A DNA stretch of 64,000 nucleotides. Source: Symsagittifera roscoffensis (Eukaryota > Xenacoelomorpha > Acoela > Convolutidae). The translations under genes and the position numbers were made by a program. The stretch's first letter is position 1. Each line of letters starts with the position of its first letter. This document shows positions 44,736 to 56,929 of this stretch, in pieces. Below the pieces are notes generated by a model. The model saw nothing but the letters and a program-made list of their open reading frames with translations. It did not search any database and was not told where the DNA came from. Location: assembly GCF_963678635.1 (NCBI RefSeq), contig NC_087070.1:6174539-6238538 (forward strand). The letters are read 5' to 3'.

Positions 44736-45113
44736 GGGCGGATTTAGCTGATTCGACCCCCTGCCGACCCAAAGGGTCCCCTTTTTGTACTATTTTGAGA
44801 AATCCATTTTTAGTGACTGACTCTTAAAAATTTGGAGCCAATATATACTAACTATGAAGGGGGAGCGCGCGCCAAAAAAAATGTTTTTTTTTGGTCAAAA
44901 TTTTCCAAAAAGTGCCTAAAAACGCCTTTTCAAAACTGTTTTTTTTCTTCAAAATTTTGACTGCGGCGCAAAAAAATTCGAAACAGGGTCTTTTCAGTAT
45001 GCTGAGAGAGCTCGGAAACTCGATTTGGACGACCTGAAAAAAAGGTCAACAAAATTTTGAAAAGTTTTCTAAATCTGGCCCCTCTTGAGAAAATTCTAGA
45101 TCCACCCGGTGGT
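44736..45113. mobile_element. hAT-like MITE, duplicated copy
   Basis: The segmental-duplication copy of 38862-39243, with one or two differences. Not an independent insertion. Confidence 0.65.
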
Positions 45114-46473
45114 TGTCAGGACAATATATTGTTCAAAATTCATGTGTTTTTTAGAATGATTTCAAAAGAAAAAAAATCCAAAACTCCGAAACTGAAAACA
45201 AAAAAATTTGGATAAAAATAGGTATTAAGAAAAGGTTAATTGGATCGGGTTTTTTGTTTTTTTTCTACACACTTTGGCAAAACTTTCGCTTTTCTAAAAA
45301 ATTTTCTTTTTCTCAAACTTTCAAAAATGGTACCAATGGAAAATCCGCCTACTCGCCTTACTACTGGTCTTACCCTTATAAGTTTTTAGACTGTCTCGAT
45401 TTCTTAAAAACTACCCTCCCGCCTTTAGATTTTGTGATCAGGGGATGGAAAGGGTTGTAGGACGCTCCACTGCATAAGCGGCTGCGAACAGTTTTTCTAC
45501 ACAAAAAATTAGAGCCCTAGGAAAAGACAAGTTTTCAACAATTTAGCGTTTTTTCAAATTTTTTGACTATTCACAAAAACTACCCAACAAAATCTGAGAT
45601 TTTGGGTTCGATCAAAAAAGGTTGGAAAAAAATGTCTAGAAAAACGGCGACGTCCAAAAATTCAAAAAAAGTTTTGCCCGCAGAAATGTCAATATGCATT
45701 TTCTGAAACTTTTATGACTCTTCTCGAAAACTACTCAGCCGAATCTTACATCAAGGGTTCAACCATAGCTGCTAAAATTTTTATGAAAAATATTTTTCCG
45801 AGTTTTTCCGACTTTGGCTGGGCCACTAGTTGTTACAGATGGAAATCAAATTAAAATTGATTGTGTTCAATTAATGCTTTTCAACCAAAAATAAGTAAAA
45901 TTAGCAATAATTAGTTTTTTCAAATGTTACTAAAAGTTTTCGCAAAATAGCAAGTTAGCTCCAAATTAAAATGATGAACCAATTGTTTAGCAAGTAGAAA
46001 AACTAATACTCTAATTGCAGTCTTAAAGCAAAACTAGATGTCTATTTATTTCGTTTTTTCTATACTTTTTTTAAAAAATTGATGCAGCCAAAAAACCTCC
46101 AAAAATTGTTACACGATCTTGAAATATAATAATCCGAACCATTTTTTTCTTTGATGTCGTTGAAACGAAAAAAACTTCTTCGCATTTGCCTAAACATATC
46201 AAGTCATTTAATCCTGGGCTATTCAGTTCGAGATTTTTTTACATTGTCTATAAAAAGTTATAGGTTTGATTTTGAATATGATAGATTTTCTAGTAGTCAC
46301 AAACAATTGAAGAGCACAGGTTGAAGTCAAAATTTTCTGTGCAAAAAATGAAAGCCATCGGACCAAAATCTCACAGATCTACAACATAGAGCTCGGAAGT
46401 TTTTGGTCGTACTGGTTTTCCTCCGCTGTTTCGACTGTTTATCTGCGATTTTTTAAAAAATATTTTGAACTGT

Positions 46474-47037
46474 TTCGACTGTTAAACTGCGTTTTTTTTT
46501 GAAATTTTTGACAGTTGAGCTGCGTTTTTTGATAACTAAATCTTTGAGCTCAAAATAAAAGCATATTTTAGCTTTGTGAGTTTGAATTTTAATTCAAGAG
46601 ATAATCTAGGAAACAAACAAACAAGAGTACTCCACATGTGTTTAATTAACAACAAAAAAAGCAAAAAAAAAAACAAATTATATCAGATCAAAAAACAAAT
46701 AAGAAAGAAGACAACAAAATTAAAACAAATACAAATAACTAACAAAATTTTTCCAAAACACAAAACACAGTTTCAGAAACTGACTCAACCACAATGTACG
46801 AACTTCAAAATCTTCAGATTTAATCGACGATAAAAAAATAAACCAATATTCGACCAAAAACAAATTTCGGAATCAGAATCTATAACAGCATCATCTATAA
46901 AAAGTAATTGCAGAATAAAATATCAACTTTAAACCAGTAAGACTCTATAATTCGAATCAACCATTAAGGAATATTGAAAAATTTTAAATTAAATGTAATT
47001 CCACACAAAAAAGTGATAAAAATACAATAACTTGTTT
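46474..47037 (+). repeat. Array module A copy with internal 1-kb deletion
   Basis: Start and 3' third of module A. The middle, including hairpin and ORF cassette, is missing. Confidence 0.85.
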
Positions 47038-48615
47038 GACTGTTTAACTGCGTTTTCTGAAAGTTTGACAGTTGAGTTGCCTTTTTTGATACTTACATAT
47101 TTGAGCTCAAAACAAAACATACTTCAGCTTTGATCCTGTGATTGGAGGCTTATGTTGATTCAAAGTTGCTAATTGGCAAATTTGGGACAGTTAATTGCGC
47201 AATACAATTGGAACCAGTTTGAAATTAGTAATTATATCCAATTATATTATTGATAAAACTATCTTTAAAAAACATTCCTACCTAACCAATCTTGATTCAT
47301 AACTAACACTTACAGTTATTTGTAAAGCTGAAATTATTCATAGTTTCAGCAGCAGAACAGAAAAATTATAACTTAGCAATTTGTTGCTCTTCTCTAGAAG
47401 AACTCCAGATATGCAAATCTCAAATACCAGTAAACACTAGATCTGTTGAGACTAGAAGGTATAAGAGTAGGATTAGGATCGGTAATAGACTAAGAATTTG
47501 CACAACTCTATCCGGCCAAAAATAAGATAGCGTGACGAACAGACTGTTTACTTTAAATGAAATTACTCTATGAGTACAGGTCAAAGATCATAACTCCTTA
47601 TCAAGATGATCTTTTTCCTTATGCGGGTTTAAGAAAGTGCACGGTGAAAAGGACGCAAAAAAAATGGAAACAGAGGGATAGAAAGTGTTGTAGGACACAA
47701 AAAGCTGAGCTCCTGAAACTTCAATTCCAAGCCATATTCCTCTAACTGACGTATGATCATTTGATATAACATAACAACGACTGTTAAAATTCGGTTACTC
47801 ATCCTTCACTTGAGCCCATCCTCTTAGTTGACCCAGGCTTAAACACAGCGTAAACCTAGTGAGATCTAAAATTGTACCTATTGATCTACCTGTGTTCTAA
47901 AAATACCTGAACCTTGTGGGTTGATATACTATTCTCCAACCATTATCACAAACAACAACCCTAAAGTCTTAAAATAAAATACACAATCAATCTAGCGAGT
48001 TGACTAACTCTCTCTCCAATCCGTCTGAACCGACAACTCTAGCTCCATGATTAGAATAACTTCACAAAATTGTAAGAACTAACCGTTCAGGAAATAAAAC
48101 ATCTAACCCATGGATTTTGCAACCATCATTTTATTACTTATTTCAAGAGACAATCTAAGAAACAATCAAACAAGATTAATCCACCATTGTTTAATTAACA
48201 ACGAAAAAAGCAAAAAAATTGACATATATCAGATAAAAAAAAACAAATAAGAAAACAGACAATGAACCCAAAACAAAAACAATTTATTCAACAAAACTTT
48301 TCCAAAACACGAAACGCAGTTTCAGAAACTGACTCAACCACAATGTAAGAACTTCAAAATCTTCAGACTTGGTCCCCGATAAAAAACAAACCAACATTCG
48401 ATCAAAAACATTTTTCGGGATCAGAATCTACAACAGCATCATCTATAAAAGGCGAATGCAGAATAAAATATCATACTTTAAACTAGTAAGACTCTATAAC
48501 TCGAATCAATCATTGAAAATATTGAATTTAAATTCAAAAATTTCAAACATATTGAAAATTTTACATTAACTGTAATTCCACACAAAAAAAAATGATACAA
48601 TACAATAATTTTTTT
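47038..48615 (+). repeat. Array module C (copy of B without the start duplication)
   Basis: Near-identical to module B. Hairpin at 47327-47350, ORF cassette type 1 at 47557-47745. Confidence 0.88.
47557..47745 (+). CDS. Module ORF type 1, 62 aa (second copy)
   Basis: Identical at protein level to 42858-43046 because of the recent segmental duplication, so it adds no independent evidence of selection. Confidence 0.3.
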   Translation: MKLLYEYRSKIITPYQDDLFPYAGLRKCTVKRTQKKWKQRDRKCCRTQKAELLKLQFQAIFL

Positions 48616-50887
48616 GACTGTTCAACTGCGTTTTGTGAAAATTTTGACAGTTGAGTTGCCTTTTTTGATAATTACATTTTTTAGCTCAAAACAAAAACAT
48701 ATTTCAGCTTTGATCCTGTGATTGAAGTCTTATGGTGAATCAATGTGGCTAATTGGCAAACTTAGGATAGTTATTGCGCAATACAGTTGGAACCAGCTTA
48801 AAATTAGTAGTTATATCCAATTCTATTATTGATAAAACTATCTTTGAAAATTATTCCTAACTAACCAATCTTGATTCATAACTAACACTTACAATTATGT
48901 GTAAAACTGAAACTATTCATAGTTTCAGCAGCAGAACAGAATAATTATAACTTAGCATTTTGTTCCTCTTCTCACGAGGAACTCCTGATATGTAATTCTC
49001 AAATACCAGTAATGCTAGATCTGTTGAGACTACGAGATATAAGAGTAAGATTAAGATCGGCATTAGACTAAGAAGTTGCAAGAATCTATCCGGCCGAAAA
49101 TCAGATAGCGTGACCAACAAACGTGGTACCTTATCTGAATTTACTCTATGAATGAGCTACTCCGGACATAAATTCATCTGGTGCGACCAAAAGCCTCGAT
49201 TAAGACCTCAACAAATTTAGATTTAGCAAAATCAAAAGGGAAGTAAGATCAGAAACACGCCGCAAAATGTTCGATAGTGTTGAAAACCTAATCAGTATGT
49301 CTCTACGTCTCAATAAGTCTTATCAATTCAAGCAAAGGATACAGCTTACACCAGGTCAAAACCCGAACAACAGATCGAGCCCATATATCGTGAAACGACT
49401 CAGACTGCGACGATTTTTTCTCTACAAAATTTACAATGCAGTAGAATTAAGTTACTGGGAGCAGTAAAACTCATTTCCAAGCCATATATCTCTTCTAAAT
49501 GTTGTATAACCAATTTTAAAACATAACAACGTCTGATAAAATTAGAAATGTCGTTCAGTTTATCTAATCTGCAGTAACTTTGAAACTTTTGTAAATCTAA
49601 ATTTATTTCAAAAAAATACCTGTTTTAGTTAGTAAATTAATATAAAGTTAGTTTTTTTTTGAATTATGAAAAATTTCTTGCTTCTAAAGAATTCCATTCT
49701 CATCTTCGCTCAAACCCAGCTTTCTTGTTTTTTCATTTAAAACGTAACCATGATCATTCAGAAATTAATATCATTTAAATTTTTAACTTTTAAACAAACA
49801 CTTACTGAAATTTATAATCTTTCACTTAATTCAAACCATAAAATTAAATTTGGTGAAGGCTTGTCCTTTATTTTTAAACCGGGTCAACAAGTCTATCCTT
49901 GGAACTTTAATTTTTAACTTGATTCTAAATTTTAACTCATTTAAAAGTATTTGACCATCAAGGTCTTCCTTGGATGAACCGGAACAATTTTGTTCTCCCC
50001 ACCTTCGTTTTAGTCAAAATTGTCTAACGACCTCAAACGTCGCTTCACTCTCCAATTGTTACTAACGACTCAAAACTGATAGGAATTTTTGAATAACTAA
50101 TCATTTTAATTAAGATCAACTGTGAAGAATTTCGGTTACTCATCCTTCAATTGAGCCCATCCTCTTAGTTGAGCCAGGCTTAAACACAGCGTAAACCTAG
50201 TGAGATCTAAAAACCGACCTGTGTTCTAAAAATACCTGAAACTTGTGGGTTGATATACTATTCTCCTACCCATTATCATAAACAAAAACCCTAAAGAGGG
50301 TTAAGTTTTTTCAAAATGAAATTTATCCGCCAAAAAAATACACAATCATTCTAGCGAGTTGACTAACCCCTCTCTTCAATCCGTCTGAACCGACAACTCT
50401 TGCCCCATGATTAGAATAATATCACCGTTCAGGAAATAAAACATCTAACCCATCATTTTAATACTTATTTCAAGAGACAATCTCTAGGAAACAATCAAAC
50501 AAGAGTAATCCACCATTGTTTAATTAACAACAAAAAAAGCAAAAAAAAAACAAATTATATCAGATCAAGCAGACAAATAACAAAAAAGACAATAAAACGA
50601 AAACAAAAACACGAAACGCAGTTTCAGAAACTGACTCAACCACAATGTAAGAACTTCAAAATCTTCAGACTTGATCCCCGATAAAAAATAAACCAATTTT
50701 CCATCAAAAACATTTTTTGGAATCAGAATCTACAACAGCATCATCTATAAAAGGTGAATGCAGAATAAAATATCATACTTTAAACCAGTAAGACTCTATA
50801 ATTCGAATCAACCATTAAGGAATATTGAAAAATTTTAAATTAACTGTAATTCCATACAAAAAAGTGATACAATACAATAACTTTTTC
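48616..50887 (+). repeat. Array module D (2.3 kb)
   Basis: Shares the 5' and 3' framework of A-C but carries a different, longer ORF cassette (49.14-49.47 kb). It also has an extra ~0.6-kb segment after it (49.5-50.1 kb) with ATCAAGGTCTTCCTTGGATG and AACGACCTCAAACGTCGCTT. Hairpin at 48906-48929; AACCCTAAAGAGGGTT at about 50.29 kb. Confidence 0.88.
49267..49467 (+). CDS. Module ORF type 2, 66 aa
   Basis: MFDSVENLISMSLRLNKSYQ, then LTPGQNP and KRLRLRRFFLYKI, ending at TAA. It is basic, with an Arg-rich C-terminal half. The same frame, start and stop are kept without indels in modules E and F, although flanking DNA has many indels. In-frame codons also continue about 30 codons upstream of the ATG in module D. 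No family is recognised. It may be a small basic protein or a relic of one exon. Confidence 0.4.
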   Translation: MFDSVENLISMSLRLNKSYQFKQRIQLTPGQNPNNRSSPYIVKRLRLRRFFLYKIYNAVELSYWEQ

Positions 50888-53280
50888 GACTGTTTAACTG
50901 CGTTTTTTGAAACTTTTGACAGTTGAGTTACCTTTTTTGATAGTTACTTTTTTGAGCTCAAAACAAAAACATTTTCAGCTTTGATCCTGTGATTGAAGTC
51001 ATATGGTGAATCAAAGTGGCTAACTGGCAAACTTAGGATAGTTATTGTGCAATACAGTTGGAACCAGCTTAAAACTAGTAACTATATCCAATTCTATTAT
51101 TGATAAAACTATCTTGGAAAATTATGCCTAACTAACCAATCTTGATTCATAACTTACACTTACACTTACACTTACAGTTACTTATTTGTAAAGCTGAAAC
51201 TATTCATAGTTTCAGCAGCAGAACAGAATAATTATAACTTAGCAATTTGTTGCTCTTCTCTAGAAGAACTCCAGATATGCAAATCTCAAATACCAGTAAA
51301 CACTAGATCTGTTGAGACTAGAAGGTATAAGAGTAAGATTAAGATCGGTATTAGATTAAGAAGTTGCACGAATCTATCCGGCCGAAAATCAGATAGCGTG
51401 ACCAACAAACGTGGTACCTTATCTGAATTTACTCTATGAATGAGCTACTCCGGACATAAATTCATCTGGTGCGACCAAAAGCCTCGATTAAGACCTCAAC
51501 AAATTTAGATTTAGCAAAATCAAAAGGGAAGTAAGATCAGAAACACGCCGCAAAATGTTCGATAGTGTTGAAAACCTAATCAGTAGGTCTCTACGTCTCA
51601 ATAAGTCTTATCAATTCAAGCAAAGGATACAGCTTACACCAGGTCAAAACCCGAACAACAGATCGAGCCCATATATCGTGAAACGACTCAGACTGCGACG
51701 ATTTTTTCTCTACAAAATTCTCAATGCAGTAGAACTAAATTACTTGGAGCTGTAAAATTTATTTCCCAGCCATATATCTCTTCTTAATGACGTATAACCA
51801 ATTTTAAAACATAACAACGACTGATAAAAGATCGAAATGTTGTTCATTTTATCTAATCTGCAGTAACTTTGAAACTTTTGTAAATCTAAGTTTATTTCAA
51901 AAAAATACAAATATTAGTTATTAAATTAATTTAAAGTTAGTTTTTTTGAAAAAAATGAAAAAACTCTTGCTTCTAAAGAATTCCATTCTCATCTTTGCTC
52001 AAATACAGTTTTCTTGTATTTTCATCTAAAACGTAACCATGATCATTTAGAAATTAATATCATTTAAATTTTTAACTTTTAAATAAACACTTTTTATAAT
52101 CTTTCACTTAATTCAAACCATAAAATCAAATCTTGTCCTTGTTTTGTAATAACCTAAGCTTCCTCTAAACCGGGTCAACAAGACTATACTTAGATCTTTA
52201 ATTTTTAACCTAATTCTAAATTTTAACTCATTAAAAATATTTGACCATCAAGGTCTTCCTCGGATCAACAAGAACAATTTTGTTCTCCCCACCTCCCTCT
52301 TAGTAAAAATTTTCTAACGACCTCAAACGTCGCTTCACTTTTCAACCCTTATCAACGTCCCAAAACTAATAGAAGTTTTTGAATAACTAACCATTTTAAT
52401 TAAGATCAACTGAGAAGAACTTCAGTTACTCTTCCTTCACTTGAGCCCATCCTCTTGGTTGACCCAGGCTTGTCACAGCGTAAACCTAGTAATATCCAAA
52501 GTGATACCTAATCATCTACCTGTGTTTTGAAAACAACTGAACCTTGTTGGTTGGTCTACTATTCTCTAACCCATTATCACAAACAACAACCCTAAAGAGG
52601 GTTAAGTTTTTCTTAAAATAAATTTTAACCGCCAAAAATGTACACAGTCATTCTAACGAATTGACTAACTCTCTCTTCAACCCGTCTACGGCCGACAAAT
52701 CTTGCCCCATGATTAGAACAACTTCACAAAATTGTAAAAACCAACAGTTCAGGAAGTAAAAAAACCAAAACCCTGGATTTTGCAACCATCATTCTAAAAC
52801 TTATTTTAAGAGATAATCCAGGAAACAAACAAAAGAGTACTCAACAATTGTTTAAGTAAAAACAAAAAAAAGCAAAAAAAAATCAGTTTGTTTCATTTAT
52901 AACACATAAACTAACAATCAGAAATATATCAGATCAAAAAAACAAACAAGAAAGAAGACAATGAACACAAAACAAAAAGAAATTATCTAATAAATTTTTT
53001 TCAAAACACGAAAGGCATTTACAGAAACTGACTCAACCACAATATAAGAACTTCAAAATCTTCAGACTTAACCGACAATAAAAATAAACCATTAGTCAAC
53101 CAAAAACATTTTTAGGAGTCAGAGTCCACAACAGCATCATCTACAAAAGGTAAATGCAGAATAAAACATCATACCTTAAGCCAGTAAGACTCTATAATTC
53201 GAATCAACAATTAAAGCATATTAAAACTTTTACATTAATTGTAATTTCACACAAAGAAATGATACAATACAATGACTTTT
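50888..53280 (+). repeat. Array module E (2.4 kb)
   Basis: Same layout as D. Perfect hairpin at 51193-51216, ORF cassette type 2 at 51555-51755, AACCCTAAAGAGGGTT at about 52.59 kb. A small CACTTA triplication lies near 51.16 kb. Confidence 0.88.
51555..51755 (+). CDS. Module ORF type 2, 66 aa (second copy)
   Basis: Differs from the 49.3-kb copy at a handful of residues near position 11 and at the C-terminus, with no indel and the same stop position. Confidence 0.4.
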   Translation: MFDSVENLISRSLRLNKSYQFKQRIQLTPGQNPNNRSSPYIVKRLRLRRFFLYKILNAVELNYLEL

Positions 53281-55640
53281 TGACTTTTTGAATATGTTTT
53301 TTGAAATTTTTGACAGTTGAGTTGCCTTTTTTGATAATTATATTTTTGAGCTTTTATCCTGTGATTGAAGTCTTATGGTGAATCAAAGTTGCTGATTGGC
53401 AAATTTAGGATAGTGATTGCGCAACACAGTAAGAACTAGTTTGAAACTAGTAATTATATCCAATTATATTAATGATGAAACTATCTCTAAAAAATACTCC
53501 TAACTAACCAACCTTGATTCATAACTAACACTTACATTTAGTTGTAAAGCTGAAACTATTCATAGTTTCAGCAGCAGAACAGAATAAGAATAATTTAGCT
53601 ATTTGTTGCTCTTCTCTAGAAGAACTACTGATATGTATTTCTGAAATACCAGTAACACTAGATCTGTTGACACCAGGAGATATAAGAGTAAGATTAACAT
53701 CGGTATTAGACTACGAAATTGCGCGAATCTATCCGGCCGAAAATCAGATAGCGTGACGAACAAACGTGGTACCTTATCTGAATTTACTCTGTGAGTGAGC
53801 TACCCCGGACATTAACTCATCTGGTGCGACCAAGAGCCTCGATCAAGATCTCAACAAATTTAGAATTAGCAAAATCAAAAGAGAAGTATGATTGAAAACA
53901 CGCCGCAAAATGTTTGCTAGTGTTGAAGACTTAATGAGTATGTCTCTATGTCTCAATAAATCTTATCAATTCAAGCAAACGATACAGCTTACACCAGGTC
54001 AAAACCCGTACAACAGATTGAGCCCCTATATCGTGAAACGACACAGACTGCAACGATTTTTCATCTACAAAATTCTCAATGCAGTAGAAATAAATTACTT
54101 GGAGCAGTAAAATTCATTTTCAAGGAATATATCTCTTCTAAATGACTTAAAAACATTTTTAAAACATAACAGCGACTGATAAGAATTAGAAATGTCGTTC
54201 ATTTCATCTAATCTGCAATAACTTTGAAACTTTTGTAAATCTAAGTTTATTTAAAAAAAATACAAATATTAGTTAGTAAGTTAATTTAAAATTAGTTTTT
54301 TTAAAATTATTAAAAATCTCTTGCTTCTAAAAGACTCCGTTCTCATCTTCGCTCAAATCCAGCTTCTTTGTTTTTTTCATCTAAAACATAACCATGATCA
54401 TTCAGAAATTATTATCATTTTAATTTTTAACTTTTAAATCAACACTTTCTAAAATTTATAATCTTTCACTAAATTTAAACCATATACTTAATTCTTGTGA
54501 AGGCCTGTCCTTAATTTGTACACCGGGTCAACAAGGTTATACTTGGAACTTTAATTTTTAACTTGATTCTAAATTTTAACTCATTTAAATGTATTTGACC
54601 ATCAAGGTCTTCCTTGGATGAACCGGAACAGTTTTGTTCTCCCCACCTCCCTCTCAGTCAAGTTTGTCTAACGACCTCAAACGTCTCTTCTCTCTCCAAT
54701 TTTTACTAAAGACCCAAATTTAATAGAAATTTTTTAATAACTAACCATTAACTAATTTTTAATAACTAATTAAGATAAACGGAGAAGAACTTCGGTTACT
54801 CATCCTTCACTTGAGCCCATCCTCTCAGTTGACCTAGGCTTAAACACAACGTAAACCTAGTACCATCTAAAATGGTACCCAACGATCTACCTGTGTTCTA
54901 ATTATACTTGCACCTTGTGGGTTGATATACTATTCTCCAACCCATTATCACAAACCACAACCCTAATTAAGGTTAAGTTTTTCTTAAAAGAACACTTAAC
55001 CGCCAAAAAAGTACACAATCAGTCTAAAGAATTGACTAACTCTCTCTCCAACCCGTCTACAACCGACAACTCTTGCCCCATGATTAGAATAACTTCTCAA
55101 ATTTGTAAGAACTAACAGTTCAGGAAATAAAAAACCTAGCCCCTAGATTTTGCAACCATCATACTAATACTTATTCCAAGATATTTTCTAGGAAACAAAC
55201 AAACAAGATTTTAATTGATGTTATACTCCAATTATAATATACCACACAATTGTTTAATTAACAACAAAAAAAATTGATTTTTTAATTATAACACAAACAA
55301 AAAATAGGATATATCAGATCAAAAAAACAAACAAGAAAGTAGACAAAAAACACAAAACAAAAAAAAATTTCAACAACTTTTTTCCGAAACACGAAACGTA
55401 GTTTAAGAACCTGACTCAACCACAATATATGAACTTCAAAATTATCAGACTTAATCGACGATAAAAATAAAACATTAATCGATCAAAAACATTTTTCAGA
55501 ATCAGAATCCACAACAGCATCATCTAAAAAAGGTAAATGCAGAATAAAATATCATGCCTTAAACCAATAAGACTCTGTAATTCGACTCAACCAACAAGGC
55601 ACATTGAAAATTTTCAATAACTGTACCATACAAAAAATTA
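53281..55640 (+). repeat. Array module F (2.4 kb), last and most diverged
   Basis: Same layout as D and E. Perfect hairpin at 53549-53572, ORF cassette at 53910-54110, small hairpin decayed (AACCCTAATTAAGGTT). The array ends near 55.64 kb. Confidence 0.85.
53910..54110 (+). CDS. Module ORF type 2, 66 aa (third copy, most diverged)
   Basis: MFASVEDLMSMSLCLNKSYQ, then LTPGQNPYNRLSPYIVKRHR, with the same length and stop as the other two. Many substitutions but no frame change. An in-frame TGA lies upstream of the ATG, so the extended upstream reading of module D is not shared. Confidence 0.4.
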   Translation: MFASVEDLMSMSLCLNKSYQFKQTIQLTPGQNPYNRLSPYIVKRHRLQRFFIYKILNAVEINYLEQ

Positions 55641-56379
55641 TACAGTACGATGAAAATTTGGACAATTTTTCTATTCTTCTCCTTGTCATTCATCCACAAA
55701 GCGATCCGGCTAGAGTACAAGTACATTTTTGCCATATTCTAATTGCAAATTTGCTCAAAAAAGAAAATGGACGCTTGTAAACAAAAATTCCTGAAGTAAA
55801 AATCAGGAGACAAATACTCCATCACTGTTTACCATGGATCAGTAATATAACTTCACCTTACAGCATATTAACTCGCGACATCCTACCACCACAATCATCA
55901 AATCAACCATCACACTGAATACAACCATCACACTTAAAAATTTTCAGAAGATTTTTGTTTGGAAATTTCGTATTAAAAAAGAGTCGAAAGCAAAAAAATT
56001 GCCAATTTTTTTTTAAACTTTGAAACCAGTTTTTAGGCGTTTTTTAAACTCTAAATCATGATCAAAAAGATGAAAGGTGATAGCGAAACACGAGCTTTTT
56101 TTGAGGTGATAAAGTTTGGACGGCAACATTTTAGGGGGTTCGTCCAAACAGAAAAACTCACGAAACAAGCTTCAGCAGCAATTCCTAAGATTTATGCTCA
56201 TTGACCTCATTAATTATGATGTGAAGAATTTATTGGAACAATTTGTAAAATTGTTTTAACGTTTTTATAATGTATTAAAATTGCTTTGCAAAGTGAACAA
56301 GTTAACTCTTCAACTAAAATTGGCCACATGCATTCAGCTTTAATAACATATTAAAATACCGAAAAGCGTCATTTTTTTT
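55641..56379. other. No gene seen
   Basis: AT-rich sequence between the array and the next MITE. No supported frame. Confidence 0.45.
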
Positions 56380-56745
56380 GAAGCGTCATACGACCTTAAT
56401 TTTTTTTAGCTTGGTCAAATTGATTTTCCGAGCTCTCACAATCAATTTAAAAAACCCTATTTTGGGTAAACTAGTTGCGCCGCAGCTAAACTTTTGAATA
56501 AACAAGCCATAAAAAGCCAATTTTAGGACTATTTTGAGTTTTTGACAAAAAAAAATTTTGCGTTTCTGGCGCGCGCTACCCAAAACAGTAAATGATAGCG
56601 CCGAAAGCGCCTTTAAAAATTATAAGGTCGACCAGCCAAAAATGGGGGTCTTAAAAAATTACCAAAAAGAGTACCCTTGGTTACTCACGGAGTCAAGTCG
56701 ATGAAGGGTGGGGGGCTTTCAGCCTTGAGGGGAGAAAAATAAAGC
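56380..56745. mobile_element. Degenerate hAT-like MITE copy
   Basis: Shares TTCCGAGCTCTCAC, GTTGCGCCGCAG, TTCTGGCGCGCGCTACCC and GGTCGACCAGCCAAAAATGG with the 58.8-59.2-kb copy. Ends are decayed. Confidence 0.55.
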
Positions 56746-56929
56746 TCAATCTGACAGACTTCAACTTAGTTTTTTTCAACACATCTCGCGACCTACAGAA
56801 CTTTTTTTCCAGAAATAATGCAAGACTTAACGTTGTTTTTTAATGATAATATTTTTGCTCATAATGTTGAACTATATAAAATTTGCTCATAAACTATATG
56901 AAATGATCATTTAAACAAAATGATAACCT

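Larger units (their letters stand above)
44107..48801. repeat. Recent segmental duplication, unit 2 (4.7 kb)
   Basis: Nearly identical to 38227-44106, but lacking about 1.0 kb (equivalent to 40723-41735; junction GAATTTTAATTCAAGAGA at about 46.59 kb) and one copy of the 154-bp internal repeat. The array continues directly after 48801. Confidence 0.92.

Noticed and set aside
39385-45460. Near-identical 68-codon frames at 39385-39591 and 45254-45460
   Set aside because: Copies of one segmental duplication; no independent evidence of coding.
40606-55640. CRISPR array or rRNA/5S gene cluster as explanation of the module array
   Set aside because: Units of 1.6-2.4 kb with no short direct-repeat and spacer pattern, and no recognisable rRNA or 5S sequence.
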